Origin: Treponema sp.
Lineage (GTDB): Bacteria; Spirochaetota; Spirochaetia; Treponematales; Treponemataceae
Assembly (NCBI GenBank): GCA_017629095.1
Contig: JAGBXW010000088.1
Location: forward strand, 1 to 49,209
Reading direction: 5' to 3'
DNA length: 49,209 nucleotides
Every line of letters starts with the position of its first letter. The stretch's first letter is position 1. Position numbers and translations under genes: made by a program. A model generated the notes under the pieces. It ran no database searches. It was not told the DNA's origin and worked only from the letters and a program-made list of their open reading frames with translations. Of this stretch, positions 1-8,386 are shown piece by piece.

Positions 1-60
1 ATCGAACCCCCTACCTACTGCTTAGAAGGCAGTTGCTCTATCCGAGTGAGCTATGAACCC
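1..60 (-). tRNA. tRNA-Arg (anticodon TCT), 3' part cut by the window edge
   Basis: On the minus strand the sequence folds as an acceptor strand starting GGGTTCA at 60, a D arm (GCTC...GAGC), an anticodon arm (ACTGC / GCAGT) with loop CTTCTAA giving anticodon TCT, a variable loop, and the start of the T arm (GGGGG TTCGAT). The 3' half of the T arm and the acceptor lie outside the window. It would read AGA arginine codons. Confidence 0.93.
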
Positions 61-136
61 ACAACGGGAGTAACTATAGCACAAAAAATTATTTCTGTCA
101 AACCGTAAATCCTGTATTTTTATATTTTTCTTTCTG

Positions 137-165
137 TTTACCTCTAAAAGTTTTTTTATTATAAT
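137..165 (+). promoter_or_regulatory. Promoter of the ABC exporter operon; apparently leaderless
   Basis: TTTACC (137-142), a 17-nt spacer and a perfect TATAAT (160-165) stand in front of the ATG at 172. Only six bases (TGTTTC) separate the -10 box from the start codon. Transcription should therefore begin at or next to the ATG, and there is no room for a Shine-Dalgarno. Confidence 0.65.
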
Positions 166-171
166 TGTTTC

Positions 172-1923
172 ATGGTAGATTTTAGAAAACTTACCCATGG
201 CCTAGAAAAAAAATATATTTTCTTTACAATTCTAGCTCCCCTCACCATGATGGGAGAAGTTGCCATGGAAGTGCTCATTCCTCTGTTAATGGCAAAAATT
301 GTGGATGTGGGAATTACCTCTCATAACATTCAGTATGTAGTGCGAACAGGGCTCTTAATGATAGGAGCAGCTTGTCTTTCCCTCACCTTTGGTGTGCTCT
401 CTGGGCGATTTGCAGCCTTGGCTTCCACAGGATTTTCTCACAATCTGCGGCAAAATCTCTTTGGCAAGGTACAAGATTTGGCCTTTTCCAATATGGATAA
501 ATTTGGCACCGCATCCCTGGTAACTCGCCTTACTAGCGACGTAACAAATGCCCAGAACACCTACCAAATGGTTATCCGTATCTGTGTCCGCTCCCCTGCC
601 ATGCTGGTTTTTGCCGTAATCATGTCTTTTAACATTGACCGAGAGCTCGCTTCCTTCCTGCTGGTGGTAATTCCTGTTTTGGGGGCTGTCCTTGCCCTCA
701 TTGGTTTTATGTCCTTTCCTCGCTTCCGAGAAATGCTCAAGCAGTATGATAGCCTGAACAGTAATGTGCAGGAAAACCTTACTGGCATTCGGGTGGTAAA
801 GTCCTTTGTACAGGAAGGTGCTGAAAGCAAGAAATTTTCTGCTACTGCCGAAAAATTGCGGAACGCCCAGCTTAAGGCCGAACGAATTATCATTTTCAAC
901 ATGCCTGTGCTCCAGCTAACCATGTATGCTTGTATCATCGTACTGCTGTGGTCTGGCGGAAACCGCATTATCGCTGGCTCCATGCAACCAGGAGAGCTCA
1001 TTAGCTTTCTCACCTACATCAACCAGATTCTCATGTCCTTGATGATGATTTCCATGATTTTTGTCATGCTGATTTTGTCTCGAGCCAGCATCAGTCGCAT
1101 TATGGAAGTCCTTGATGAAAAAACTGCCATCGAAGATCCTGCTCACAAGGATGTAACAGAAACACATCAGAAGCAAGCCATTCAATCAGGCTCTGTGGAA
1201 TTCCAGAATGTGTCCTTTAGCTACACAGAACAGGGAACTCCGGTACTTTCAAATATAAATCTTGCCATTCCCAGTGGGGCAACAGTAGGCATCATCGGTG
1301 GAACTGGTTCATCAAAATCAACCCTCGTTCAACTGATTCCACGGCTTTACGATGTAACATCAGGGGCAGTCTTAGTAGACGGACAGGATGTTCGTAGCCT
1401 TTCCTTGGAAACCTTGCGACAGGCCGTGGGAATGGTGCTACAGAAAAATGTCTTGTTCTCTGGAACTATTCGAGAAAACCTTTTGTGGGGAGACAAGAAG
1501 GCAAGTCAGCAGGAAATAGAAGTGGCCTGCCAACATGCCGATGCAGACAATTTTATCAAAGGCTTTCCCAAGGGCTACGACACCGTGCTGGGGCAAGGTG
1601 GTGTAAACCTTTCTGGTGGACAAAAGCAGCGACTGTGCATTGCCCGAGCCTTGCTTACCAAGCCACGGATTCTTATTCTAGACGACAGTACCAGTGCCGT
1701 TGATACTGCCACTGATGCAAGAATCCGCCAAGCATTGCGAACAAGCCTCCCAGACACCACAAAAATCATTATTGCCCAAAGAATTACCTCTATTCAGGAT
1801 GCAGACATGATTATTGTTTTGGAAGATGGAATTATTGCCGCCACAGGTACTCATAATCAACTGCTGGAAACCTGTGGAATTTATCGGGAAGTATACGAAT
1901 CCCAGCAGAAAGGACAAGACTAA
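172..1923 (+). CDS. Heterodimeric ABC exporter, subunit with degenerate catalytic site (TM287-like)
   Basis: 583 aa. An N-terminal six-helix exporter transmembrane domain (about residues 15-310) is fused to a nucleotide-binding domain. The ABC signature LSGGQKQR is canonical. The site formed by this subunit is degenerate: after Walker B (ILILDD) the catalytic Glu is Asp, and the H-loop His is Gln (IIAQR). These are the changes known in TM287-type subunits of heterodimeric exporters. Walker A reads GGTGSSKS (about 376-383), with Ser for the last conserved Gly, which is unusual. The stop overlaps the next ATG by one base (TAATG), so the two halves are translationally coupled. The substrate cannot be told from sequence; lipids or drugs are usual for the family. 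Confidence 0.92.
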   Translation: MVDFRKLTHGLEKKYIFFTILAPLTMMGEVAMEVLIPLLMAKIVDVGITSHNIQYVVRTGLLMIGAACLSLTFGVLSGRFAALASTGFSHNLRQNLFGKVQDLAFSNMDKFGTASLVTRLTSDVTNAQNTYQMVIRICVRSPAMLVFAVIMSFNIDRELASFLLVVIPVLGAVLALIGFMSFPRFREMLKQYDSLNSNVQENLTGIRVVKSFVQEGAESKKFSATAEKLRNAQLKAERIIIFNMPVLQLTMYACIIVLLWSGGNRIIAGSMQPGELISFLTYINQILMSLMMISMIFVMLILSRASISRIMEVLDEKTAIEDPAHKDVTETHQKQAIQSGSVEFQNVSFSYTEQGTPVLSNINLAIPSGATVGIIGGTGSSKSTLVQLIPRLYDVTSGAVLVDGQDVRSLSLETLRQAVGMVLQKNVLFSGTIRENLLWGDKKASQQEIEVACQHADADNFIKGFPKGYDTVLGQGGVNLSGGQKQRLCIARALLTKPRILILDDSTSAVDTATDARIRQALRTSLPDTTKIIIAQRITSIQDADMIIVLEDGIIAATGTHNQLLETCGIYREVYESQQKGQD

Positions 1924-3851
1924 TGCCTCCACATGGACCACATGGCCCTCGGGGTCCCCATGGAATGGGAAAGGGAGCTAAGCCCCAGAACATGGGTAAG
2001 ACAATAAAAAGACTTTTGACCTATATGGGAGAAAAAAAGCTCCTCCTGATTCCTGTTGTTATCTGTGTTTTAATTAGTTCTGGGGCCTCCATTGCAGGCA
2101 CCTACCTTTTAAAGCCAGCTTTGAATCAGTATATCATTCCCTTTATTGGACAGGAAAACCCTGATTTAAGTGCCTTCATTGCCCTCTTGCTTACCATGGT
2201 GGCAATTTACTTGCTGGGAGCGGTGGCTGGCTACGTGAACAATCGAATCATGCTCAGCATTTCCACAGGAACCTTGCTACGGATTCGCCAAGAAATGTTC
2301 TGTCACATGGAAAGCCTGCCCCTGCGTTACTTTGACAGCAAGAGCCACGGTGAAACCATGTCCTTGTACACCAACGACACAGACACCCTGCGAGACATGC
2401 TGAGTCAGAGTGTTCCCCAGCTCCTTTCTTCCATCATTACCGTGGTGGGAGTGCTCACCATGATGGTGATTATCAGTCCCATCTTGACCTTGTTGGTAGT
2501 GTTCATGATTTGTGTGATGTTTCTGTGTATTGCCACAGTGGGAAAGAAAAGTGCCAGTGCCTTCCGAGACCAGCAAAAAAACCTTGGTGCCGTTAACGGT
2601 TATATCGAAGAAATGATTGAAGGCCAGCGAGTTGTGAAGGTATTTTGTCACGAAAGAGAATCAAAAGAAGCTTTTTCTCAGCTAAACAGCAACCTCAGAA
2701 ATGCCAGTGCTCGGGCAAACTCCCTAGCAAATATCATGATGCCCATGATGGGAAATCTATCTCACATCAACTATGCCCTTTCTGCCATGGCAGGAGCATT
2801 GCTGGCCATTACAGGTCGCTTAGATATTGGAAGCATCGCCTCCTTCCTGCAATACATTCGCTCCTTTTCCATGCCTATTACCCAAATGTCCCAGCAGTTT
2901 AACAGTATCTTGAATGCCTTAGCTGGTGCAGAGCGAATTTTTGCCATGCTAGACCAGGAGCCAGAAGTTGATGAAGGCTGCTATGTTTTGGTAAATGCAG
3001 TGGAATCTGCCCCTTCTGCCAGTGCTGACGGAAAGAGCCACCTTGTAGAGGCCTTTGCCAGAACTGGTATGTGGGCATGGAAAAACACAGCAGAACCCAC
3101 TGCCCCCCTGATTCCCCTAAAGGGAGAGGTTATCTTTGACAACGTAAGTTTTGGCTATGAGGCAGAAAAAACCGTACTACACAACATCAACCTTGTGGCA
3201 AAGCCTGGACAAAAGGTGGCACTGGTAGGTTCCACTGGTTCTGGGAAAACCACCATTACCAATCTTTTGACCCGTTTTTACGATATTGAACAAGGAAACA
3301 TCACCTTCGATGGCATTCCCCTCAAAGAAATTCGCAAGGCCGACCTTCGTCGTTCCTTGGGAATGGTTTTACAGGACACCCACTTGTTTACAGGTTCTGT
3401 TAGCGACAATATTCGCTTTGGTAACCCAGAGGCAAGCCAGCATCAGGTGGTGGCCGCAGCCCAGTTAGCAAATGCAGATAGCTTTATCCATCATCTTGAG
3501 CATGACTATGAAACCCAGCTTACTGCTGACGGTGGCTCCATTAGCCAGGGACAGCGACAGCTTTTGTCCATTGCACGGGCAGCGGCGGCAAATCCCCCAG
3601 TTTTGATTCTAGATGAGGCCACCAGCTCCGTAGACACCCGCACCGAAGCCCTCATTCAGCGGGGCATGGACAAGCTCATGGAAGGACGAACCGTTTTCGT
3701 TATTGCCCACCGCCTTTCTACCATCAGAAATGCTGACGTGATTCTGGTGCTAGAGCAGGGACATATTATCGAACGGGGAAATCATCAGGAGCTGCTTGAT
3801 CAAAAGGGCCGCTACTATCAGCTGTACATGGGAATGTTTGAATTAGATTAA
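1923..3851 (+). CDS. Heterodimeric ABC exporter, catalytically competent subunit (TM288-like)
   Basis: 642 aa: a His/Gly/Pro-rich N-terminal tail, a six-helix transmembrane domain and a nucleotide-binding domain. Walker A GSTGSGKT (about 436-443) and Walker B ILILDEATS with catalytic Glu are intact, and the H-loop His is present (FVIAHRLS). The signature is altered to SISQGQRQ, the complementary degeneracy expected for the partner of the preceding subunit: its signature pairs with the dead Walker site, while its own Walker site pairs with the canonical signature. About 50 extra residues separate the transmembrane and ATPase domains. The 3' end of the gene, including its stop, lies in a 27-bp tandem duplication. 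Confidence 0.92.
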   Translation: MPPHGPHGPRGPHGMGKGAKPQNMGKTIKRLLTYMGEKKLLLIPVVICVLISSGASIAGTYLLKPALNQYIIPFIGQENPDLSAFIALLLTMVAIYLLGAVAGYVNNRIMLSISTGTLLRIRQEMFCHMESLPLRYFDSKSHGETMSLYTNDTDTLRDMLSQSVPQLLSSIITVVGVLTMMVIISPILTLLVVFMICVMFLCIATVGKKSASAFRDQQKNLGAVNGYIEEMIEGQRVVKVFCHERESKEAFSQLNSNLRNASARANSLANIMMPMMGNLSHINYALSAMAGALLAITGRLDIGSIASFLQYIRSFSMPITQMSQQFNSILNALAGAERIFAMLDQEPEVDEGCYVLVNAVESAPSASADGKSHLVEAFARTGMWAWKNTAEPTAPLIPLKGEVIFDNVSFGYEAEKTVLHNINLVAKPGQKVALVGSTGSGKTTITNLLTRFYDIEQGNITFDGIPLKEIRKADLRRSLGMVLQDTHLFTGSVSDNIRFGNPEASQHQVVAAAQLANADSFIHHLEHDYETQLTADGGSISQGQRQLLSIARAAAANPPVLILDEATSSVDTRTEALIQRGMDKLMEGRTVFVIAHRLSTIRNADVILVLEQGHIIERGNHQELLDQKGRYYQLYMGMFELD

Positions 3852-3890
3852 CATTCCCGAATGTTCGAATTAGAGTGACATTCCCGAATG
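3832..3890. repeat. 27-bp tandem duplication of the exporter gene's 3' end, containing an inverted repeat
   Basis: The segment 3832-3858 (end of the coding sequence, stop codon and 7 nt more) is repeated at 3859-3885 with three or four mismatches, followed by a partial third copy (GAATG). Each unit carries GGAATGTT...AACATTCC, an 8-bp stem with an 11-nt loop around the stop codon, so the array is also a pair of possible hairpins. No T-run follows, so it is not a standard terminator. Confidence 0.85.
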
Positions 3891-4033
3891 GTTAGGGTTT
3901 GAGTAAATGTAGTTGCGGTGACAATTTCAGAGAATTTTAATCTCCCTTTAATGATTTCCCCCTTCCCTCCTGCTATGATTGTAGGTAAGAATGAACAGTC
4001 CCATAAAGACAACCATCCAAAAAAGGAGAACTT

Positions 4034-4426
4034 ATGAGTCAATTTAACCTAGACAAGGAAACAATGCAGTTGGGAATCCGGGGAATCTTTGGTATTGGAG
4101 CCGGAATACTCACTCTGATTTTGATGGAAATTGCAGACGAACCCATAACAGGTATCGTTTTTGGTGTATCCACAGCACTAGCAGGCTTAGTGTTGCTAGC
4201 TATGAAACGTGAAATTGGTGTCATTCCCTGTTTGACACTCATTCCCCTCGGAATCACCACCATCTTCTATGGCTTGGAGGAAGTACTTTTTCGTTCCCGA
4301 ATGCACTATTTTGTAGAAGACCTAGTAGAAGCTTTCATGGTGATTTTTGCTGTAGCATATTGTATCTACGGTGCGGTTCTGGGAGGAAAATGTCTTATCT
4401 CTGCACTGAAGGTGGTACGGGATTAA
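4034..4426 (+). CDS. Small integral membrane protein, unknown function
   Basis: 130 aa with about four hydrophobic segments (residues about 15-32, 38-56, 65-82 and 98-120) and little soluble sequence. The start is supported by AAGGAG seven to eight bases before the ATG. I do not recognise a family. It stands alone, about 180 bp after the ABC exporter and convergent with the genes on its right. Confidence 0.7.
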   Translation: MSQFNLDKETMQLGIRGIFGIGAGILTLILMEIADEPITGIVFGVSTALAGLVLLAMKREIGVIPCLTLIPLGITTIFYGLEEVLFRSRMHYFVEDLVEAFMVIFAVAYCIYGAVLGGKCLISALKVVRD

Positions 4427-4444
4427 AAGAACGGGAGTGAGAAC

Positions 4445-4567
4445 CTAGAGCATGGAGTTCATAGAACCCTTTGTTTCTACCACGAAATAGATGTGCTTGA
4501 TAGTGCCTTCATAGAATGCAATTGCTCAGTCGGGGTTGTAGTGACCATCAGGTGTGGAAATGGAGAA
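4445..4567 (-). pseudogene. Fossil of a type III restriction endonuclease (Res) C-terminus
   Basis: The minus-strand frame reads a fragment containing STPDGHYNPD, then a stop, then AIAFYEGTIKHIYFVVETKG. This matches the nuclease region of type III Res subunits, where the consensus runs G-x-YNPDWAI ... IYFVxETKG. The in-frame TGA at 4526-4528 stands exactly where the family has Trp (TGG). About 40 codons survive and no mod or res gene is nearby. Identification is by recognition of the family motif. Confidence 0.6.
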
Positions 4568-4577
4568 CCCCCTCCCG

Positions 4578-4754
4578 TCAGTTTTCCTTGGAGCCCACAA
4601 GCTTGTCTAGGACAGCCTGAATTGCCCTGGGAACAGGGGGATCCTCATTCCAACAGGGGATGTCCTTTAGTGGTGGAATAGGAGATGGCGGTACATCCAC
4701 AATCTGCTCACCAATGATTGCCTGCATTCTGCCATCTTCACGCTTTTCCTTCAT
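4578..4754 (-). CDS. Small hypothetical protein (58 aa)
   Basis: The start is chosen at 4754 because GGAGG lies six bases upstream, a strong ribosome site for so small a frame. The product begins MKEKREDGRMQ, has a Pro-rich middle (VPPSPIPPLKDIP) and ends VLDKLVGSKEN. It follows the LRR gene by about 75 bp on the same strand and could be cotranscribed. I recognise no family. Its 3' end abuts the Res fossil, so part of the frame may be debris from that gene. Confidence 0.45.
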   Translation of the reverse strand: MKEKREDGRMQAIIGEQIVDVPPSPIPPLKDIPCWNEDPPVPRAIQAVLDKLVGSKEN

Positions 4755-4828
4755 ATGTAACCTCCTCCGCATCTTTTGCGGCACTGTTTCTTTTCACCCT
4801 ATCAATGCAAGCCATAGCTGTCGCACTA

Positions 4829-6340
4829 CTAGAAAATGCGGCTTGCCAAAAATTGCAGTCCATCAGGCAACTCAAGGGATTTGAGGCTGTGGCATCCTTC
4901 AAAGGCGCTGTCTCCGATGGACACTAGCCCCTCCGGCAGGTCAAGCTGTGCCAGCCGGTCGCAATCCCGCACCACGCCAGAGCCCAACAGCCGCAATCCA
5001 GGGGGCAAGGCAAGGTCGGTGCAATCTATCCAGCCATCGAAGAGGGGGGCGTTACCAAGGCCACTCCAGAGGTCCACCTTCAGCTCCTCTAGCTCCGTCA
5101 AGGTGGCCTGCAAGTCCCGGTCAAGGCCCTCCCGGTTCAGCTCCTGCAGCTCAATGGTGCCCAGAGCCACCAGCCCCTCCGGCAGCGCCACTGGCTCCAG
5201 AGAACAGCAGCCACCAAAGGCACTACCGCCGATAAAGCGGAGACTGGCAGGCAGGTTTATTTTTTTCAGGGAGGAGCACCCATAAAAGGCATCGCCACCT
5301 ATGGCCAGCACGTCCTCCGGTAGCTCCACCGTCTCCAGCCTCCTGCACCCCTCGAACATCCCTGTGCCGATGTACCCCACACCTGCCGGAACCCGAAGCC
5401 CTACCAAACGGTGCCATTCCCTGCAACACCAGTAGGAGCTGTCAAATGCAGGCCACAGGTCTGCCGGAATGGCAGCCTCCACCAGGGCAGGACAGTCGTC
5501 CCCCAGCACTTCGTTCCCCAGCACTTCCTCAACGCCCTTCCACCAGGCTGCAAGACTGGTGGGGTCAAGCTTTTCCTCCTCCACACAAGATGAAAGATCA
5601 GGGAAACCTATGTCTTTCCCACTCAAAAGACAATTGATTTCATCGTCCACATCCTGCCACAACGAATTCGTCTCCTGCTCCTCACGGGGCAGCAGGGAAA
5701 AGCTCTTTCCTATCTCCTTTATGGTGGAGGGAATTCGAATCCGGCCAAGCCGCCGGCATCCTTTGAATACATCATGTCCCAAAGACTCCAAGCCCTCTGG
5801 CAGCTCCAGCTGAGTCAGCCGCCGGCAATTTTCGAAAGCCCAGGAGTCAATCTTCTTCACGGTGGAGGGCAGAATCACCCGCTCAAGACTGTGGCAGTCC
5901 TTGAAACAGAACATGCCAACCTTCTCCAGCCCCTCTGGCAGCACCACCTCCTGCAACGAATGGCAGCCGTTAAAGTCCACCCTTTGTATGCTCGGTGGCA
6001 AGGTGATTCCCACTAACGACGTGGAGTGGTACACCATCAGGTCCACCTCCTCCAACCAGTCAATGGCGGAAAGATCCAGATGTACCTGAATGGCGGCATT
6101 GGTAGACAAGCGCTCCTGCACCCGCCCGATACATTTGATGAAGGCAATCTCGTCCAGCTCCTCATGGCTCTTAATTTTCTGCAGGTCAGCTACGTGTCGG
6201 TCGTACAAATACATATGAAGGCAGCTTCTGTCGGGCTTTGGTCCCTGTACCACCACCGTCCACCGCCCCTCGCCGAGCTGTTCAATCACCTGTGGCAGCT
6301 CCACAAATGATGCCACTTCCACAACTTTTCCCATGTCCAT
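4829..6340 (-). CDS. BspA-type leucine-rich-repeat protein without a signal peptide
   Basis: 503 aa. From about residue 125 on there are repeated LRR_5-type units of the form LPxGLxxIGxxAFxGCxxLxxLxLP, in two blocks separated by an irregular segment (about 215-290). The N-terminal 120 residues are not repetitive and have no signal peptide or membrane segment, unlike secreted BspA proteins. The start has GGAGG five bases upstream. The frame ends abruptly inside a repeat (LQFLASRIF), so the C-terminus may be truncated. The segment is richer in G+C than its neighbours. Protein interaction is the family role; the partner is unknown. Confidence 0.82.
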   Translation of the reverse strand: MDMGKVVEVASFVELPQVIEQLGEGRWTVVVQGPKPDRSCLHMYLYDRHVADLQKIKSHEELDEIAFIKCIGRVQERLSTNAAIQVHLDLSAIDWLEEVDLMVYHSTSLVGITLPPSIQRVDFNGCHSLQEVVLPEGLEKVGMFCFKDCHSLERVILPSTVKKIDSWAFENCRRLTQLELPEGLESLGHDVFKGCRRLGRIRIPSTIKEIGKSFSLLPREEQETNSLWQDVDDEINCLLSGKDIGFPDLSSCVEEEKLDPTSLAAWWKGVEEVLGNEVLGDDCPALVEAAIPADLWPAFDSSYWCCREWHRLVGLRVPAGVGYIGTGMFEGCRRLETVELPEDVLAIGGDAFYGCSSLKKINLPASLRFIGGSAFGGCCSLEPVALPEGLVALGTIELQELNREGLDRDLQATLTELEELKVDLWSGLGNAPLFDGWIDCTDLALPPGLRLLGSGVVRDCDRLAQLDLPEGLVSIGDSAFEGCHSLKSLELPDGLQFLASRIF

Positions 6341-6427
6341 ACCGTCCTCCCTGTCTATTTGCTTCAGTATACACCCTATTATACTTCAAATCCATTCAAA
6401 TCTAATAAAATCCAATAAAAGAGACCT

Positions 6428-6679
6428 CTAAGCCTTCTCTAACCTCCAGCGGACCATAGGAAATTCTACCTGAGACTTGAGTTTGTTTCCCGACGCCGAA
6501 ATATCAGTTACCACCACCATCTGATATATACCCGCTGGCACTTGTGGCACCATGAATAATAACTGGCTGGGGCGTATTAAAACAGAATTACTTTTTAGAA
6601 TACCATCAGGTATGCTCCATAATAGGGCTTTTTCGTCATTATGTTTGTTGTATTTCAGCCTACATCCTAGAATGTAGAC
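6428..6679 (-). pseudogene. Gene remnant (84 codons, no start), resembling a DUF4469-type C-terminal domain
   Basis: An open minus-strand stretch with no start codon reads ...LLWSIPDGILKSNSVLI..., then LLFMVPQVPAGIYQMVVVTD and ends VEFPMVRWRLEKA-stop. The VPxxPAGxYxxxVxT pattern resembles the Ig-like C-terminal region of DUF4469-type proteins. A stop lies immediately upstream and no initiation site is visible, so this is read as the surviving end of a deleted gene. The family call is tentative. Confidence 0.4.
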
Positions 6680-6716
6680 TCAAATCTTTTCCTAAAATTA
6701 AAACTCGAATTTAGGG

Positions 6717-6753
6717 CTAGTTAAAATGAAAGGTTCATTCTAGTTAAAATGAA
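6717..6753. repeat. Short direct repeat CTAGTTAAAATGAA
   Basis: The 14-mer occurs at 6717-6730 and 6740-6753 with a 23-bp period, in an otherwise featureless AT-rich intergenic stretch (6680-6855) between the gene remnant and the ato terminator. Confidence 0.6.
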
Positions 6754-6855
6754 CGGTACATGGTAGGTAGGAATAAAATAAAGAACATGTTTTTTAGAAA
6801 GCTCACCAGCCTTCTGGAAACAAATTTTAACAGTAAAGGGAGGAATCTGTCAAGA

Positions 6856-6897
6856 ATAAAAAAATCCCCCAACCGAAAAGTTTCAACCAGGGGATTA
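6856..6897 (-). terminator. Rho-independent terminator of the ato operon
   Basis: Read on the minus strand, AATCCCC and GGGGGATT form the base of a long stem-loop that is followed directly by a T-run. It lies about 20 bp after the stop of atoA. Confidence 0.85.
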
Positions 6898-6915
6898 TTC
6901 AAGCTATGCTATAGC

Positions 6916-7572
6916 TTATTCTTCTTCCATGGGCTTTAAGTTGGGGCTAAAAATCAACTTACAGCCTGTGGCTTCCTGAATCTGTTCCTTGGTGTAGTCG
7001 GGATGGAGCTCTGTTACTACAATTCCCTCTGGAGTTACTTCCATAACACCCATTTCAGTTACAATCATGGAAACACACTTAGGAGCAGTCAAAGGCAGGG
7101 TACACTTCTCCAAAATCTTGTGGGCACCCTTCTGGGTATGAACCATGGCAACGATTACCTTTTTAGCACCAACTACCAAGTCCATAGCACCACCCATTCC
7201 TGCAACCTTCTGTCCAGGAACAATCCAGTTGGCCAAGTCTCCGTTTTCAGCAACCTGCATGGCTCCAAGAATTGTGGCAGACAGGTGATGTCCACGAACA
7301 AGTCCAAAGCTGGTGGCTGAATCAAAATAGCATACCTCTGGAACGGCAGTAACATATCCACCACCAGCATTGATAATGTCTACATCAACCTTGTCGGGAG
7401 CGGCTGCTACACCAAGACCAGCAAATCCATTTTCTGAGTGCAGGGTTACATCAACACCTTCTGGAAGATAGTTTGCAACCATGGTAGGCAAACCAATTCC
7501 CAGGTTTACAAAGTCACCGTTCTTCAATTCCTTGGCACATCTGCGTGCAATTCTCTCTTTTACATCTGCCAT
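6916..7572 (-). CDS. atoA: Acetate/acetoacetate-type CoA-transferase, beta subunit
   Basis: 218 aa, the usual length for the B subunit of family I CoA-transferases. The catalytic glutamate is in the SENG motif (Glu47 in LHSENGFAG), followed by a Gly-rich turn. With the alpha subunit it moves CoA between acetyl-CoA and short-chain acids such as acetoacetate or butyrate. Its ATG overlaps the end of the alpha gene by 13 bp, typical of coupled translation. The exact acid is not determined by sequence. Confidence 0.92.
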   Translation of the reverse strand: MADVKERIARRCAKELKNGDFVNLGIGLPTMVANYLPEGVDVTLHSENGFAGLGVAAAPDKVDVDIINAGGGYVTAVPEVCYFDSATSFGLVRGHHLSATILGAMQVAENGDLANWIVPGQKVAGMGGAMDLVVGAKKVIVAMVHTQKGAHKILEKCTLPLTAPKCVSMIVTEMGVMEVTPEGIVVTELHPDYTKEQIQEATGCKLIFSPNLKPMEEE

Positions 7573-8273
7573 TTTGGTTCTCCTTCAACAACATAGTCTA
7601 CAACTACACCGCTCACGGCAAAGGTGTCGGGATCCAGAGTAGCAACATCTACCACCTTTTCGCTGGCAACGATTACACAATCAGCAGCACCAGCCATTAC
7701 ATAGTTAAAGTTCTTGGTAGCCTTGTCACAGCGGAAGTTACCAAACTTATCACAGATAGAAGCACGACACAGAGCAAAGTCAGCCCGGAGAGGTCGTTCC
7801 AAAAGATATTTTACGCCATCAATCTCAATAACCTGCTTTGTTCTTCCAGCTTCATCTGGGTCAACCTCCACAGGAGTTCCTACACCAGTAGGAGTTAAAA
7901 CACCACCAAGACCATAGTTTCCAGCACGAATCTTTTCTGCCAAAGTTCCCTGGGGAACCAGTGTTACCTTCATGGTTCCAGCTGACATGGCCTCACCAAT
8001 GGCGGGGTTCAAACCGATATGAGTTGCAATAATGTGGTCTACCATACCAGCGTCAATCAACTTTGCAATACCACGGGAAGTTTTTGCTCCGTAAGTCCCT
8101 GCAGGAAGTCCACCATCGTTTCCGATTACGGTCAAATGCTTAACCCCAGTGCGTACAAGGGCATCCATCAAAATTTCTGGAGAACCTGTCCCCAAAAATC
8201 CACCAACCATGATGGTCATACCATCTTTGATGCCACTAACAGCCTCATCAGCTGCCTTCATCTTGTTAACCAT
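7560..8273 (-). CDS. atoD: Acetate/acetoacetate-type CoA-transferase, alpha subunit
   Basis: 237 aa from the ATG at 8273, chosen over an upstream ATG because AGGAGG sits five to six bases before it. The CoA-binding Gly-rich motif GGFLGTGSPE is at residues 24-33, and the C-terminal half is typical of the alpha subunit. It is the middle gene of a permease-alpha-beta operon that would take up and activate short-chain fatty acids. A hairpin terminator or attenuator lies between it and the permease gene. Confidence 0.92.
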   Translation of the reverse strand: MVNKMKAADEAVSGIKDGMTIMVGGFLGTGSPEILMDALVRTGVKHLTVIGNDGGLPAGTYGAKTSRGIAKLIDAGMVDHIIATHIGLNPAIGEAMSAGTMKVTLVPQGTLAEKIRAGNYGLGGVLTPTGVGTPVEVDPDEAGRTKQVIEIDGVKYLLERPLRADFALCRASICDKFGNFRCDKATKNFNYVMAGAADCVIVASEKVVDVATLDPDTFAVSGVVVDYVVEGEPKWQM

Positions 8274-8309
8274 GATTCCTCCTAAAAAAAGAATTATAAA
8301 CAAGTTGCA

Positions 8310-8364
8310 AAAAAAGGGTACGAGAGCCTCGGTACCTAAATCTCCCGTGACACCATCGTACCCT
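8310..8364 (-). terminator. Intra-operon terminator or attenuator between atoE and atoD
   Basis: On the minus strand the arms GGGTACGA (8356-8363) and TCGTACCC (8316-8323) are perfect 8-bp complements around a structured interior that includes GGTACC, and a run of seven T follows. It lies between the permease stop and the atoD ribosome site, so it could cut transcript levels of the transferase relative to the permease. Confidence 0.75.
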
Positions 8365-8386
8365 ATTTCAATTATACACCGTTAAA

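Noticed and set aside
4836..6310. Several long plus-strand open frames across the LRR gene
   Set aside because: They are shadows of the repetitive G+C-rich minus-strand LRR gene, have no ribosome sites and read as low-complexity Pro/Ser/Arg sequence.
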